64,000 nucleotides of DNA from UBA7328 sp002471345 (lineage in GTDB: Bacteria > Bacteroidota > Bacteroidia > Chitinophagales > Saprospiraceae). The translations under genes were made by a program, and so were the position numbers. Numbering within the stretch: position 1 is the stretch's first letter; every line of letters starts with the position of its first letter. This document shows positions 8,207 through 19,400 of this stretch, one piece after another. The notes below the pieces were generated by a model that ran no database searches, was not told the DNA's origin, and worked only from the letters and a program-made list of their open reading frames with translations. The DNA lies in assembly GCA_964011275.1 (NCBI GenBank), contig CAXGOB010000002.1:1-64000 (forward strand). The letters run 5' to 3'.

Positions 8207-11200
8207 TTAATCAGGGCATTCTAAGTTTCCTAATTTAATTCCTTTCAAGTTGACAACTTTACTAGCAGCATCAGCTTGAGTGACAGGAACACAACCAGCA
8301 ATCTGAGAATTCAGATTGTTGTTATCAATTGTTTCATTTTTAACAAACCTCCAACTTTCATTATCTGGAAAACTCTGATCCAAACCTAATATTACTCTTC
8401 TAATCAATACTAAATCAGCTGCACTTGGTCCTCCTGAGAAATTGACATCGGCTGCAACAAAATCTTCTGGACATGATTCACTTATTCCTAATATTAATCT
8501 TTGTCCTCTTACTATGTCCAACGATGATAATAACCTTACAGCTGCATCATCTACAGAAGGACATATAAATCCTACCTCAGAAAGCTCACCTTCTACTACA
8601 TATACATATTCACCATTGGATGCAGTAAATTGGTCAGCTCTTATTTCTTCTTGACCTACACTCGACAAAAATCTGAATGAAACGTTTTCAAAATTTTGAT
8701 CTTCTCTGTTGACAACATTTATAGTTATAGACTTTGTACTATCAAAAGGCAAAGGAGCTGGCACTTCAAAATTTAAAACTTCAGAACATCCTAAATCATT
8801 TGAGATTGTCACCATATAAAGACCCCCTGGCACTCCTAATAAAGATTTATTGGTACTGCCATCTGACCAATCAAAGCTCAGAGCATTGTTCTCACAAAAT
8901 TCAATATCGAAATCTACGCCACCATTTCCAGAGCCATCATCTCTTGTTAATTGAGTATTTGACAAGGTTACAAATGGTATGGAATCAAATATCACAGTCT
9001 GCGTGACAGTAGATGCATTTCCAGTACAAGCATTACTTATGGTCCATATTACAGCTGCTTCAGCAGTTTCACATGATTCGCTTATCATTACAATGGAAGC
9101 AGAGTCTACCACTTCATTACAACTCAATGGAATCATGTCAACTACTAATGAATTTATATCATTTGGACACTGACCACTAATCGTTAAAGTATCACCGAAA
9201 TCTGCTCGTATATTATCATTATTCATGACGGTTATAGTCTGGATGCAAGAAGAAGCGTCCATACCAGTGCCTGAAACGAAAGTTCTTTCAATAACCATAT
9301 CAGGGCAGGACTGTATTATACTATCCGAGAAACTAAAAGCATCGAATCCAAATATTAAAGGAACTCCTGTCACGGATGTATCAGAACTTTCTGTACAAGA
9401 GATTGTAATGTCATCAGGACAAATTACAGACATATCGGTAGGAACTATAAATGAGAAAGTGTCTCTACAACCACTTTCATTTGTCACTCTCAATTCGTAT
9501 TCTCCAGCTGAAACAGAATTTAAAAAAGGTTCAGCACTAAGGTCATTCCAAATGAAACTCAGTGACTCGTCTCCACATTGAGTAAAGCTATAATTAATAG
9601 ACCCATCATTTCCGTTTTGAGCGCCTTGAATATCAATGCTATCAATATTAATTATTGGGACATCTCTAAATATCACTGCTTGGCCAATCATAAAAGAGGT
9701 ATCCTTACAATTATCAGTTATATGCCAAACAAAATTAACGACGTCTTGATCACATCCCCTACTTGCTACTAGAATATTTGTAGAATCCAGAACTTCATTG
9801 CATCCTAATGGTAATATAAGTTCCGGATTAGCAAGTACATCATCAGTACAAACTCCAGTGAGATTAGCCATTAATGGAAAGCCATCTCTTATGCTGCCAG
9901 AGTTTTCTCTTAAAGTAATGATCTGAGTACATGTCTCCATCATACTGCTATCTGCAGTAAATGCGGCGAATGTTCTTTCTATTATTCTATCGGGACACAT
10001 TTGAGTCACAAAATCAAACATTTCAATTGTCTCATATCCGGTAAATGTAGGAGACCCAGTAATATCTATTGTTGGCTCTTGAATACACGCTAGGCTTATA
10101 TTAGCAGGACAGTTCAAAGAGAACAAGAAAGGCACTTCATAGTTAAACGAATCTATGCATCCAATGCTATTCGTTACTGTTAAACTATAATTTCCACCAA
10201 CTACATTATTTAGATTTGGAGTTGTAGCACCATTGGACCATAAAAAAGTAACAGTATCTCCCATGCACAAACTATGGTCAAAAGTTATACTACCACTTGA
10301 ATTCTCTTGATCAGCAGTAATCGTGAGATTTTCCAAACCCACTACTGATATATCTTCGAAAATGGTTACTTGACTTAAGAAACTAGTTTGATTAGCACAT
10401 TCATCAAAAACTAACCAATCTATTTGGAATGTCTGACTATTGCAGTTGACATCACTCATGGTTAAGTTCTGATTTCTTATAGTTTCACCACACCTCAAAG
10501 GTGGTGACATGGCGACAAGTGAGGCTAAGTCAGCGGCACATGCTCCACTTATTCTTACTGTATCTTGGAATTCTGCCCTCACATTTTCATTACTTAATGT
10601 GATAAGCTGAGTACAACTCACCGATTGAGCATTCATTGAAGATCCAGTGAACGTCCTCTGAATTATCGTATTTGGGCATACTTGAACAATAGAGTCCGCA
10701 AAAGTCAAACTATCAAACCCTTGTAAAGTCGCATTTCCTGTTAAGGAAATATCAGGAGCACTAGAGCAACTTATTACTATATCTGGGGGACAAGTCAATG
10801 CAAATGAAAGTGGGACATCAAAAGATTTGATTTCCATACATCCAAAAGTATTAGTAAGAGTAACCGTATATGTACCTGATGCCAATCCACTGATGGTTTC
10901 AGATGTACTTCCATTACTCCAATTGAATGAAACTGAGTCACTTTTACAAGATGCAAAATCAAAAGATATTGCTCCTGTGCTATCCCCAATAGCAGGTGAA
11001 ATCGATTCATTACTTAATTGTATAATTTGTAGATTTTCGAAAACAGTAAATTGAGAAATCGTTGTTCTATTACCTGTACATTCATCAAATAATAACCAGT
11101 CCGTACGGAATATCTCCCTATCACAACTTGAAGAAATAGGATCAGTAGCTACAAAATCAATCCTCTCATTACATCCTAATGGTAAAGAACCAGTGATCAA

Positions 11201-13714
11201 TGAATCTAGCATACCAGAGCACTGACCTGAAATGAAAACTGTGTCTTGGAAAGTTGCTCTTAAGTTATCATCAGTCTGAGTAATAACTTGTAAGCATGTA
11301 TCTAGTGAACCGCCACTAATAGAGGCTACCCATCTTCTCTCTGTAATCCTAGTAGGACATTCTTGGGTTACCACATCAAAGTAAGAAACATCATCAAATC
11401 CAGTTACTTCTGGCATCCCAGTAGCAGATGGGTCCGCTGCAATTTCGCAATCAATTGTTATATCAGGAGGGCAATTCAATGATAAAAATATCGGCACAAC
11501 AAAATCTGATACCTGAGTACATCCTGACTCATTAGTAATAGTCACTGAGTAGGAGCCAGCATTAATGCTATCAATACTTGCTTCATTACTCCCATTACTC
11601 CAAGCATAAGAAAGCATATCCGCTTTACATGCCAAAGGATCAAATGATATAGCACCTCCCATACCCGTAGGGTCAGGTGTGATCATTATATTGTTCAATG
11701 TTGCAACTGGAATATCTCTGAAAACTGTTACTTGGGTCTCCGTGAATGACGCTCCACCATTACAATCGTTAGCACCAAACCATGTAGTAGTATAAACCAC
11801 TTCATCGCATGATGTGCTATTGAGTATGGTGACCACATCAATAATTCTTTCCCCACAAGAAAGTGGTAAATTTTTATCTACAAAAGATTCTAAGTCTGCC
11901 CCACAGACACCAGTAACTACTGAAGTGTCAGGGAAACTACTCCTCACATTAGCAGGATCCAGAGTAATCATCTGAGTACACATATCTGCAGACCCAGTAG
12001 ATATATTTCTCACCCATCTTCTTTCAATGATTGTCATAGGACATTGCTGAGTAATCGAATCAGAGAATGAAAAATCCTCTTGAGATCCTCCCATTGGGAA
12101 TCCTAAGTTTATTGGATCTAAAGAAGAATCACAACTTACAACTACACTGGCAGGACATGTAATGTCTTCTGATAAAACTGGAATAGTAAAAGAAAAAGTC
12201 TCTGTACACATTGCCACTCCTCCAGATACTGTAAGAACATAAGTTCCTGCACTCAACATCGATAACGTTGTATCACTACTACCATTAGACCAAGCAAAAG
12301 TCAAATTACCTACTCTGCACTGACTAAAGTCAAAGGAAATTGAACCTGTAGTATCACCTGCATCTGGCAGCACCGTTTCATTTGTCAAAGTGACAAATGG
12401 TATATCACTGAACTCTAAAGTTTGCATCCTCGTAAAAGAGGTATCATTACATGCATCTGTGATGAAAAAAGAAGCTTCATAAGTTGCAGAGGTACAGTCT
12501 TCTGAAACTAGGCTTATGGCTGAAGAATCCAAAGATTCGCTACATTGCAAATCTATAGTTTGTATAAAAGATGCTATTGGCTCTGGGCACATTCCTGTGA
12601 ATCTCAAAGTATCAGCAACAGCAGTAATACTACTTTGTATAGTTATCATTTGAATACAAGAATCCAAACGATCATTTCCATTGGCTAAAACCCATTTTCT
12701 TTCAATTATAGTAATAGGGCAAGATTGAATCGTATCATCTTCTAAGATTCTCATACCCTCTGATCCTGTAGGAGCACCAGTAATATTAGTATCAAAAATG
12801 TTTTCATTACATCCCAGCACTACGTCATCAGGGCAATTTATAAAAATTGCACCTACTTGGGCAATACTATATGTGAATGAATCCAAACATCCTTTATCAC
12901 TCGATATTATTAATGTATATTCTCCAGCTCCTACTCCTGTAAGTGTTGAGTCTGTACTTACTGTGAGTCCATTTTCATTTTTCCAAGCATAGGTAAGTTC
13001 CGCTTCTTGACATTGTACAACTTCTAATTCTATTCCTCCATCAGTCAGACCAAGTGCAGAATCAATTCTTACGTTGGTTACAGTTGTAGGGGGTATATTA
13101 ATCAGTTGAAATAATTGAGATAGGGCTCTTGTCTGATCAGTACAGTTATCGAGGATGGTGTAAGTGGTGGCATATTGTTGATTGCCACAATTGGCCGTTC
13201 CTGCAAGGACGCTTAGAACATTTATAAAAGATTCATTACAATTAAGCTTAAATCTATCTCTGACTAAAGAGTCCAGATCTGCTGCACAAAATCCTGAAAA
13301 CTGTTCAATAGGATCAAAGTCATTTGATACAGAATCTATTTCGAGAGTAATATTCTGGACACATGTGTCTGTATTATTCCCATCCAAAGAAGATACCCAT
13401 GTTCTTTGTATCACTTGATTTGGACACATCTGTATTATGGAATCAGTAAAACTAGCTACTTCCCCGGAAGTAACCATAGCCATACCTGTAATGGAAGGGG
13501 CCGTACTTTCTGTACAGGAAATTGTAGTGTCTGATGGACATTCTATAATGACAAAGGCATTGACATAGCCTGTCATTGATTTAGAATCAGAAGAAATAAT
13601 ATGCGAAAATACCGCCATTGACAATAATGAAACCAATGCGATACTACTAATTAATCTAACCATACCTAAGTGTAAGATATTTGACAAATTCTGTTGCAAC
13701 TGTTTGTATATCAA
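8207..13714 (-). CDS. Giant secreted protein with seven Cys-rich SprB-like repeats and dockerin-like end
   Basis: 1835 residues. A hydrophobic N-terminal export segment (about 18-40) is followed by seven tandem repeats of about 225 residues (from residue ~58 to ~1640). Each repeat opens with a C-P-x-D/A-I-x-I-x-C motif (ECPSDTTISC, TCPPDIVISC, NCPANISLAC). Each continues with C-P-x-x-I-I-E-R and a Cys-rich middle, and ends in a SprB-type segment (SNGSTSETISGLASGTYTVT). SprB repeats are known from the type IX-secreted adhesin of Flavobacterium. Residues 1754-1835 resemble type I dockerin helices (SAADLVLIRRVILGL). Related Bacteroidota proteins often continue into a type IX sorting domain; this one stops at LGNLECPD, so none is present. 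Likely a surface or matrix protein; its export route is unclear. It is monocistronic, with its own terminator. Confidence 0.82.
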   Translation of the reverse strand: MIYKQLQQNLSNILHLGMVRLISSIALVSLLSMAVFSHIISSDSKSMTGYVNAFVIIECPSDTTISCTESTAPSITGMAMVTSGEVASFTDSIIQMCPNQVIQRTWVSSLDGNNTDTCVQNITLEIDSVSNDFDPIEQFSGFCAADLDSLVRDRFKLNCNESFINVLSVLAGTANCGNQQYATTYTILDNCTDQTRALSQLFQLINIPPTTVTNVRIDSALGLTDGGIELEVVQCQEAELTYAWKNENGLTVSTDSTLTGVGAGEYTLIISSDKGCLDSFTYSIAQVGAIFINCPDDVVLGCNENIFDTNITGAPTGSEGMRILEDDTIQSCPITIIERKWVLANGNDRLDSCIQMITIQSSITAVADTLRFTGMCPEPIASFIQTIDLQCSESLDSSAISLVSEDCTSATYEASFFITDACNDTSFTRMQTLEFSDIPFVTLTNETVLPDAGDTTGSISFDFSQCRVGNLTFAWSNGSSDTTLSMLSAGTYVLTVSGGVAMCTETFSFTIPVLSEDITCPASVVVSCDSSLDPINLGFPMGGSQEDFSFSDSITQQCPMTIIERRWVRNISTGSADMCTQMITLDPANVRSSFPDTSVVTGVCGADLESFVDKNLPLSCGERIIDVVTILNSTSCDEVVYTTTWFGANDCNGGASFTETQVTVFRDIPVATLNNIMITPDPTGMGGAISFDPLACKADMLSYAWSNGSNEASIDSINAGSYSVTITNESGCTQVSDFVVPIFLSLNCPPDITIDCEIAADPSATGMPEVTGFDDVSYFDVVTQECPTRITERRWVASISGGSLDTCLQVITQTDDNLRATFQDTVFISGQCSGMLDSLITGSLPLGCNERIDFVATDPISSSCDREIFRTDWLLFDECTGNRTTISQFTVFENLQIIQLSNESISPAIGDSTGAISFDFASCKSDSVSFNWSNGSTSETISGLASGTYTVTLTNTFGCMEIKSFDVPLSFALTCPPDIVISCSSAPDISLTGNATLQGFDSLTFADSIVQVCPNTIIQRTFTGSSMNAQSVSCTQLITLSNENVRAEFQDTVRISGACAADLASLVAMSPPLRCGETIRNQNLTMSDVNCNSQTFQIDWLVFDECANQTSFLSQVTIFEDISVVGLENLTITADQENSSGSITFDHSLCMGDTVTFLWSNGATTPNLNNVVGGNYSLTVTNSIGCIDSFNYEVPFLFSLNCPANISLACIQEPTIDITGSPTFTGYETIEMFDFVTQMCPDRIIERTFAAFTADSSMMETCTQIITLRENSGSIRDGFPLMANLTGVCTDDVLANPELILPLGCNEVLDSTNILVASRGCDQDVVNFVWHITDNCKDTSFMIGQAVIFRDVPIINIDSIDIQGAQNGNDGSINYSFTQCGDESLSFIWNDLSAEPFLNSVSAGEYELRVTNESGCRDTFSFIVPTDMSVICPDDITISCTESSDTSVTGVPLIFGFDAFSFSDSIIQSCPDMVIERTFVSGTGMDASSCIQTITVMNNDNIRADFGDTLTISGQCPNDINSLVVDMIPLSCNEVVDSASIVMISESCETAEAAVIWTISNACTGNASTVTQTVIFDSIPFVTLSNTQLTRDDGSGNGGVDFDIEFCENNALSFDWSDGSTNKSLLGVPGGLYMVTISNDLGCSEVLNFEVPAPLPFDSTKSITINVVNREDQNFENVSFRFLSSVGQEEIRADQFTASNGEYVYVVEGELSEVGFICPSVDDAAVRLLSSLDIVRGQRLILGISESCPEDFVAADVNFSGGPSAADLVLIRRVILGLDQSFPDNESWRFVKNETIDNNNLNSQIAGCVPVTQADAASKVVNLKGIKLGNLECPD
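8260..8450 (-). other. Dockerin-like C-terminal module
   Basis: This segment encodes two amphipathic repeats, LSSLDIVRGQRLILG slightly upstream and SAADLVLIRRVILGL, the second followed by SFPDNESWRFV. In related proteins such modules sit just before a sorting domain. Calcium-binding loops are only partly recognisable. Confidence 0.5.
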
Positions 13715-13790
13715 TTAAGATGCCACAATTGTGGACGAAATACTAACATTCTTGAAGCCGGCTTTATCTCAAAATTCTCAATTATACATT

Positions 13791-13798
13791 CAAAGATA
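13791..13798 (-). promoter_or_regulatory. Possible -7 element for the giant repeat-protein gene
   Basis: The minus strand reads TATCTTTG, matching TAnnTTTG, 77 bp before the start at 13714. No clear -33 TTTG is found at the usual spacing, so this is weak support. Confidence 0.3.
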
Positions 13799-13943
13799 AT
13801 ATAATACTTTTCTCTAATGTGTAATTCCTAGATTACCTTGAAATAAGGTGTAAAGATACGGTTAGCAAAGGAAATAATGATAGGTTTTACCCTAGATAAT
13901 AATAAAGCGTGAAAACCACATAAAAAAACTTTTAAAGCTGTCT

Positions 13944-16361
13944 TCAATTTGCTTTTAATCTCCAAACCTCACTCTTCACCCCTTCAATTTTTTTCTTACT
14001 ATAAAAAAGAGGAAAATATTGATCTCTCGCCCATAATTCAAATAAGTTTCTATAGTGAGGATGATCTGGGTTTCCGTTTTGTCCAGGAGTATTTGTTGCC
14101 AATGTATGATCCCAATTACCTGTATCAGAAATAATCTTAAATGATCCTCCACTTCTCTGGTTTAGGTTCCCACTTGTCATGTTTACTGTATATGCATTTC
14201 CTCCTCGTGGTGCCGGCCCTACTTCCAACTTGACCCTTACTTCATCTGTAACAGCATTACTCATAGGATGCTTTAAGGTAATGTGCTTATAGTGTGTTCC
14301 ACCATAAGTCCATTTCTTCATCGAGCTGCCATATTTTTCCGACAGCTCCAGAATGGCATTAATGAAACATTTTAATAAAAACTCGTCTCTTCCACTGATC
14401 GCATTATCACCAAACTTAGAATCAGGGTATACAAGAAAGTCTATAACCCTTTTCATCTGAATGGTGATCATTCCCTTTGCCTTATCAGGTACCAACCAAT
14501 CATTCATTTGTCTTTTAAGTTCATCTTCAAATGCTACATAAATAGCTGCTGCTGTTGAGTGTGGATCTAGGTTATAATCCCAATCATCTAGGTAATCCAT
14601 AGCCTGAATTGAAATTTCATCATTTAATTTCAAAGATTGGAGTAGTGGTACAAGTTCTCTTGCCGGAATGGATAGGTAATCAGTCTGAAGAGATGCCATA
14701 TCCATCATGGAATGTTGTCTACCTGAGCTCAGCACCTCCATAACTCTATCTCCTCGGTATGGATCAGACCATTCAAAACTAATTTCACCCATTAAAGAAT
14801 ATTCCCTTGGAGTAACATTCTCATTACTGGTGCCGAAAATTCCCGAAGCTGGATTATATACATGAGGGCGATCTTTGATCTCTCTATACCCATTCCATTC
14901 GTGGCTACCATCACCAGGCACAGGCACTAACCCACTCCATGATCTTATTGGAGATATACCCACTGCTTGCCATCCAATATTACCCTCTTTATCAGCCCAA
15001 ATCATATTTTCTCCGGGAATATGAGAATAGTTACAAGCCTCTCTAAACTCTTCAAAATTTTTGGATTGATTCATTCGAAGACTCGCCAGATAGGGAGAAC
15101 CTCCAATTTCGGCCCATCCACATTTTACCGCATAAGCTTTATTATTCTTTTTGTCTTCAAATACTACAGGACCATGGACTGTATATTTCAATTCTATAGT
15201 TTCGTCTTTTTGACCTTTGACCGGAATAGATTCTTTAATGGTTTTCATTTTTATCCATTCGCCATTATGACGATAGCGGGAATTGTCATTTGGCTTAGTA
15301 TCATATACATAAAGGTCTTCTGCATCAGTACGGAATACAGTAAGGCCCCAAGCTCCAAATTCGTTGTGACCTATAGATATTCCAGGAATTTCAGGCTCTC
15401 CACCTCCTATCACATTCCATCCTGGAGCTACCAAATGTGCCATATATCTCAAAGATGGTACAGCTTGTGTTCGATGGGGATCATTGGCCATAATTGGATA
15501 CCCACTTTGAGTATGATCACCATTTATAATCCAATTGTTACTTCCAATTGTATATAATTCCTCGAGTTCTGCCTTTTGCTCATCTTGTCTTTCCGCGAAT
15601 GCTAGATTTCTATATAGGTCTTTATCATTTTGAAATTCTGCGGCTATATCAGTTGGTTGAAATCTAACTGGTCTTCTATAAGCATTGTATAATTCTAATA
15701 TATCGTCATGTAGAAGCGCAGAATTGATCTTTTCGTCTAATTCTAAAACTGGATCATTGGGATGAAACCAAACCAATTCTTTCAATTTCTCCACTCCGAT
15801 TAAATCTACTAATCGGCCATACTTAAGTTCATTTCCAATATTACCCAATAAGCCTTGATGCCTAGAAATAACAACTTCCGGTGTCCACTTTTGTGGCATA
15901 ATATTCAATAATTGAAACTCGATTGGAAGCAATTTTGGATTGCTTTTGGTAAGATCAATATAGGCATTCACTCCTTTGACAAAAGAAGTAATAATCATTT
16001 TGCCTTTTGGATGATAATGATTCATTTCATCATTCATATCGCCCCTAAACTTAAATAAACGCGTACCAATATCTCTCTTAAGTTCTCGAGATCCCAAGAT
16101 TTCCGCAACAGTACCTGTAGCTTGTCTTCTCCAAATTTCAAATTGGAATAATCGGTCCTTTGCGGCGTGGAAGCCTTGTGCAAAAAATAGATCTTGTTCA
16201 TTTTGTGCATAGATGTGAGGCACACCCCATTGATCTATTATGATCTCCACTTCTGCATTGAGGCCTTTAATAGTATAATCATGATCATTTTGGGCTAAAG
16301 CAAAAAAAGGCATTGTCATTAGTATTATGACAATGCCTTTCATATTTATCTTATTTATCAT
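13944..16361 (-). CDS. Penicillin acylase-family Ntn hydrolase
   Basis: An 805-residue secreted hydrolase of the penicillin amidase / quorum-quenching acylase family (peptidase S45). The signal peptide ends FFALAQ. An alpha chain carries the conserved D-x-x-G-V-P-H-I-Y-A motif (43-52). The autoprocessing site is G273/S274, S274 in GSNNWIINGDHTQSG becoming the N-terminal nucleophile of the beta chain. Downstream N-D-P-H and the GEPEIPGISIGHNEFGAW region fit the family. Length is typical of the proenzyme. Substrate cannot be read from the sequence: beta-lactams, N-acyl-homoserine lactones or other amides are possible. The gene follows the sortilin-like gene by 45 bp and may be cotranscribed. 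An internal ATG at codon 7 gives a cleaner signal peptide. Confidence 0.92.
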   Translation of the reverse strand: MINKINMKGIVIILMTMPFFALAQNDHDYTIKGLNAEVEIIIDQWGVPHIYAQNEQDLFFAQGFHAAKDRLFQFEIWRRQATGTVAEILGSRELKRDIGTRLFKFRGDMNDEMNHYHPKGKMIITSFVKGVNAYIDLTKSNPKLLPIEFQLLNIMPQKWTPEVVISRHQGLLGNIGNELKYGRLVDLIGVEKLKELVWFHPNDPVLELDEKINSALLHDDILELYNAYRRPVRFQPTDIAAEFQNDKDLYRNLAFAERQDEQKAELEELYTIGSNNWIINGDHTQSGYPIMANDPHRTQAVPSLRYMAHLVAPGWNVIGGGEPEIPGISIGHNEFGAWGLTVFRTDAEDLYVYDTKPNDNSRYRHNGEWIKMKTIKESIPVKGQKDETIELKYTVHGPVVFEDKKNNKAYAVKCGWAEIGGSPYLASLRMNQSKNFEEFREACNYSHIPGENMIWADKEGNIGWQAVGISPIRSWSGLVPVPGDGSHEWNGYREIKDRPHVYNPASGIFGTSNENVTPREYSLMGEISFEWSDPYRGDRVMEVLSSGRQHSMMDMASLQTDYLSIPARELVPLLQSLKLNDEISIQAMDYLDDWDYNLDPHSTAAAIYVAFEDELKRQMNDWLVPDKAKGMITIQMKRVIDFLVYPDSKFGDNAISGRDEFLLKCFINAILELSEKYGSSMKKWTYGGTHYKHITLKHPMSNAVTDEVRVKLEVGPAPRGGNAYTVNMTSGNLNQRSGGSFKIISDTGNWDHTLATNTPGQNGNPDHPHYRNLFELWARDQYFPLFYSKKKIEGVKSEVWRLKAN

Positions 16362-16406
16362 CGCTATCTTTTTCTAGGGCTTAAGATAACAATGTCAAGC
16401 CAATTC

Positions 16407-19400
16407 TTAATATCCTTGTATATAAGGTGCTCCTACAGCTTTCAATTTTTGAATCAAATCAGGAATTGTTTTACCGACAATAGCATCAACTTTAGATTTT
16501 AATACAGGTAGCCCACTTTCCGCTTCATCCATACTCTTTGTATGTAATGCAGTAGGCCCATATGTAGTAGAAAGTCCCGCATTTGCAGCTGACAGTTTTG
16601 ACTGAATGCCGTTGTTATTTCTTTCTCCTATCTCATCCTTTGATGCATTACCTTCTAAGCCTTTTTGTATAGCAATAAGAGCTGACTTAGCAGATCTGAT
16701 CTCTTTTCCTAAATCACTTCCTGGCGCCGTGGCAGTTCGATCTAGTGCAGTTAACATAGCATTTATTACTCCTACTCCATGATCTACTTCATAACTAATT
16801 GATGACATAGTAGATCTTGCAGATCTCATTCTCTTTGCAAATGCAGTATACTCATCTGGGCTAGCACCTGAATCTAAAGTGCTCTTTCTGAGTGGTACAA
16901 CATTAAATGATTCTGGGCCTGCTAATGTAATTGCACTACCATTATGTTCCTCTACTATCGAAACAGAATAACTTCCAGGGCCTGCTAATAGTCCTCTCGT
17001 CCATCTTCTGAACCTTGCTGAACTTTGAGTTCTTGCTCCTGGTCTTATCGTTCGATCTCCTGCATATCTTAAGTCCCATGCTTTACGATGAACACCTTTC
17101 TTATTTTTTGCCTTTATTTTTCTCACAATCTCTCCATCACCATCCGATATAACCAGCCAAACTTTTGCTCCCTCTTCGTTGTTCTCTGAATCAATAGCAT
17201 CCCATCCAGGGAATGGGACATTTTGTTTAGACTTATTCAGTTTTTTCTCTTTATCCTTCCTCATTGACTTCAGGGATTTGTATTCCTTATTAATATGATA
17301 AGTAATCACAGCTCCAAATTCTGGATTGTCAGCAGCATAATGTTGATGCCCTTCAGACCCAATAATTGATCTTGGAATGTACCAATCTGCATCAGCTATA
17401 GGATATATAGCGGCTTCTGCTTTCAGGCTTTCTGAAGAAATAGACCTTAGCGGAGAATAATCATCAAGAATAAAGAAACTCCTTCCGAATGATGCCCCAA
17501 TTAAATCATTTTCTCTTTTCTGAATTGCCAAATCTCTAAATGCTATAGTAGGTGACCCTTTAAGCTTAACCCATTTTCCACCACTATTTTGAGAAAAGTA
17601 AATCCCAAATTCAGTGGCTAAGAACAATAGATTGGCGTCTACATGATCTTGAACCATTCTCCAAACCATAGTCTTTGCAGGAAGGTTTGATTTAAGGGAT
17701 TTCCAGGTTCTTCCTTTATCTACGCTCTTATAGATATAAGGACTGAAATCTCCATATTTATGATTATCCAAAGAAACATATACAGTATTCTCATCGTGAA
17801 GATCAGCTTTAATATCATTAACAAAAGCTGTGGCAGGCACTCCAGGCAACTTACTTACTAAAATCTTAGTCCATGTGGCCCCGTCATTTTCTGTCATTTG
17901 TATAATCCCATCATCAGTACCGGCATATATAAGTCCAGCCTTAATTGCGGATTCAGAAAGTGATGATATACTGTTGTAATTAGACATTGCTCCAACATCC
18001 CATGGATTATCCCAGCTTTGCTGTCTTCCCATGATTGGCAAAGTGATTCGTTCTTGATTTTTGGTCAAATCACCTGATATAGCTGTCCATTCATCCCCTC
18101 TATTATCAGATCTCCAAACTCTCTGAGATGCAAAATAAATACGGGCAGGGTTATGTGGGCTTACTATAATAGGAGCATCCCAATTAAATCTTTCATAGTC
18201 TTCACCTAAATTTTCTGTAGGCTGAATTCTGACCTGTTCCCCAGTAGCAAGATCAATTCTATGCATCCCTCCTTGCTGCGTTTCAGCGTATATAATATCA
18301 GGATTGCCTGGTTCTGTTGCCGATTGATGACCATCAGCTCCTAAAGTTTTATACCAATCTGCATTTCTAACTCCATGATTATTATCTGTCTGAGAAGGTC
18401 CTCCATGAGATCCATTGTCTTGAGTACCACCAAAAATATGGTAGAAAGGTTCTCTATCATCTACTGCTACTTTATAGTATTGAGTGATAGGCATGTTATC
18501 GATAAATCTCCAGTGCTTTGTCTTATCATGAGATACATATAATCCACCATCACTACCTACCATAATGAAATTTGGATCGTCTGTAAATTCAACAGCATGG
18601 TTGTCAGAGTGCTTCTTATTTTCACTCATGGAGTAATAATCTTTACCTCCATTATCGGAGACAATGATTCTATTATTCGCCAAATAGATTTTATCATATA
18701 CGTGTGGATCAGCATAAAGCTCTTGGTAATAATGAGGTCCTGTTGCTCCAGATACTGCATCAGATTGTTTCGTCCAACTGGATCCTCTATCCCACGACTT
18801 ATAAATACCTCCTTTAGTTCTATCTAATTCTATGGCTGCATATACTTCATCTGGCTTTTGAGGAGAGATGGCTAGTCCTATCTTTCCCAAATTCGATTTT
18901 GGAATACCATTAGTCAATTCAGTCCAGGTCTCTCCACCATCGGTGGATCGGTGAATTCCAGATCCAGGACCTCCTCCCATATATGCCGCCACTGTTCTAT
19001 GTCTATCCCATGTCGCTGCATAAAGCAAATCGGGATTTCTAGGATCTATAACAATATCTGTTACTCCTGTCCACTCAGCATTTCCTAATGTTTTCCTCCA
19101 GGTTGTTCCTCCATCTGTTGATTTATATAATCCTCTTTCTCCTCCTTTACTCCAAAGGGGACCTTGAGCAGCCACCCATATGACATCACTGTTTCCTGGA
19201 TGGACAATAATCTCTGAAAGATGTTCAGATTTCGTTAACCCTTTATTCTTCCAAGTCTTTCCCCCATCTTCACTTTTATAAATTCCATCACCAAAAGCTA
19301 CATGTCTTCCACCCACATTTTCTCCAGTTCCTAGCCAAACCACATTAGGATTTTGAGGATCTAGAACTATACACCCGGTAGAATAGACCGATTGATCATC

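Noticed and set aside
8207..13714. Repetitive DNA considered as CRISPR or satellite
   Set aside because: The period (~680 bp) and reading-frame continuity show protein-domain repeats.
14967..15557. 196-residue plus-strand frame
   Set aside because: Entirely inside the penicillin acylase gene on the other strand; composition typical of a shadow frame.
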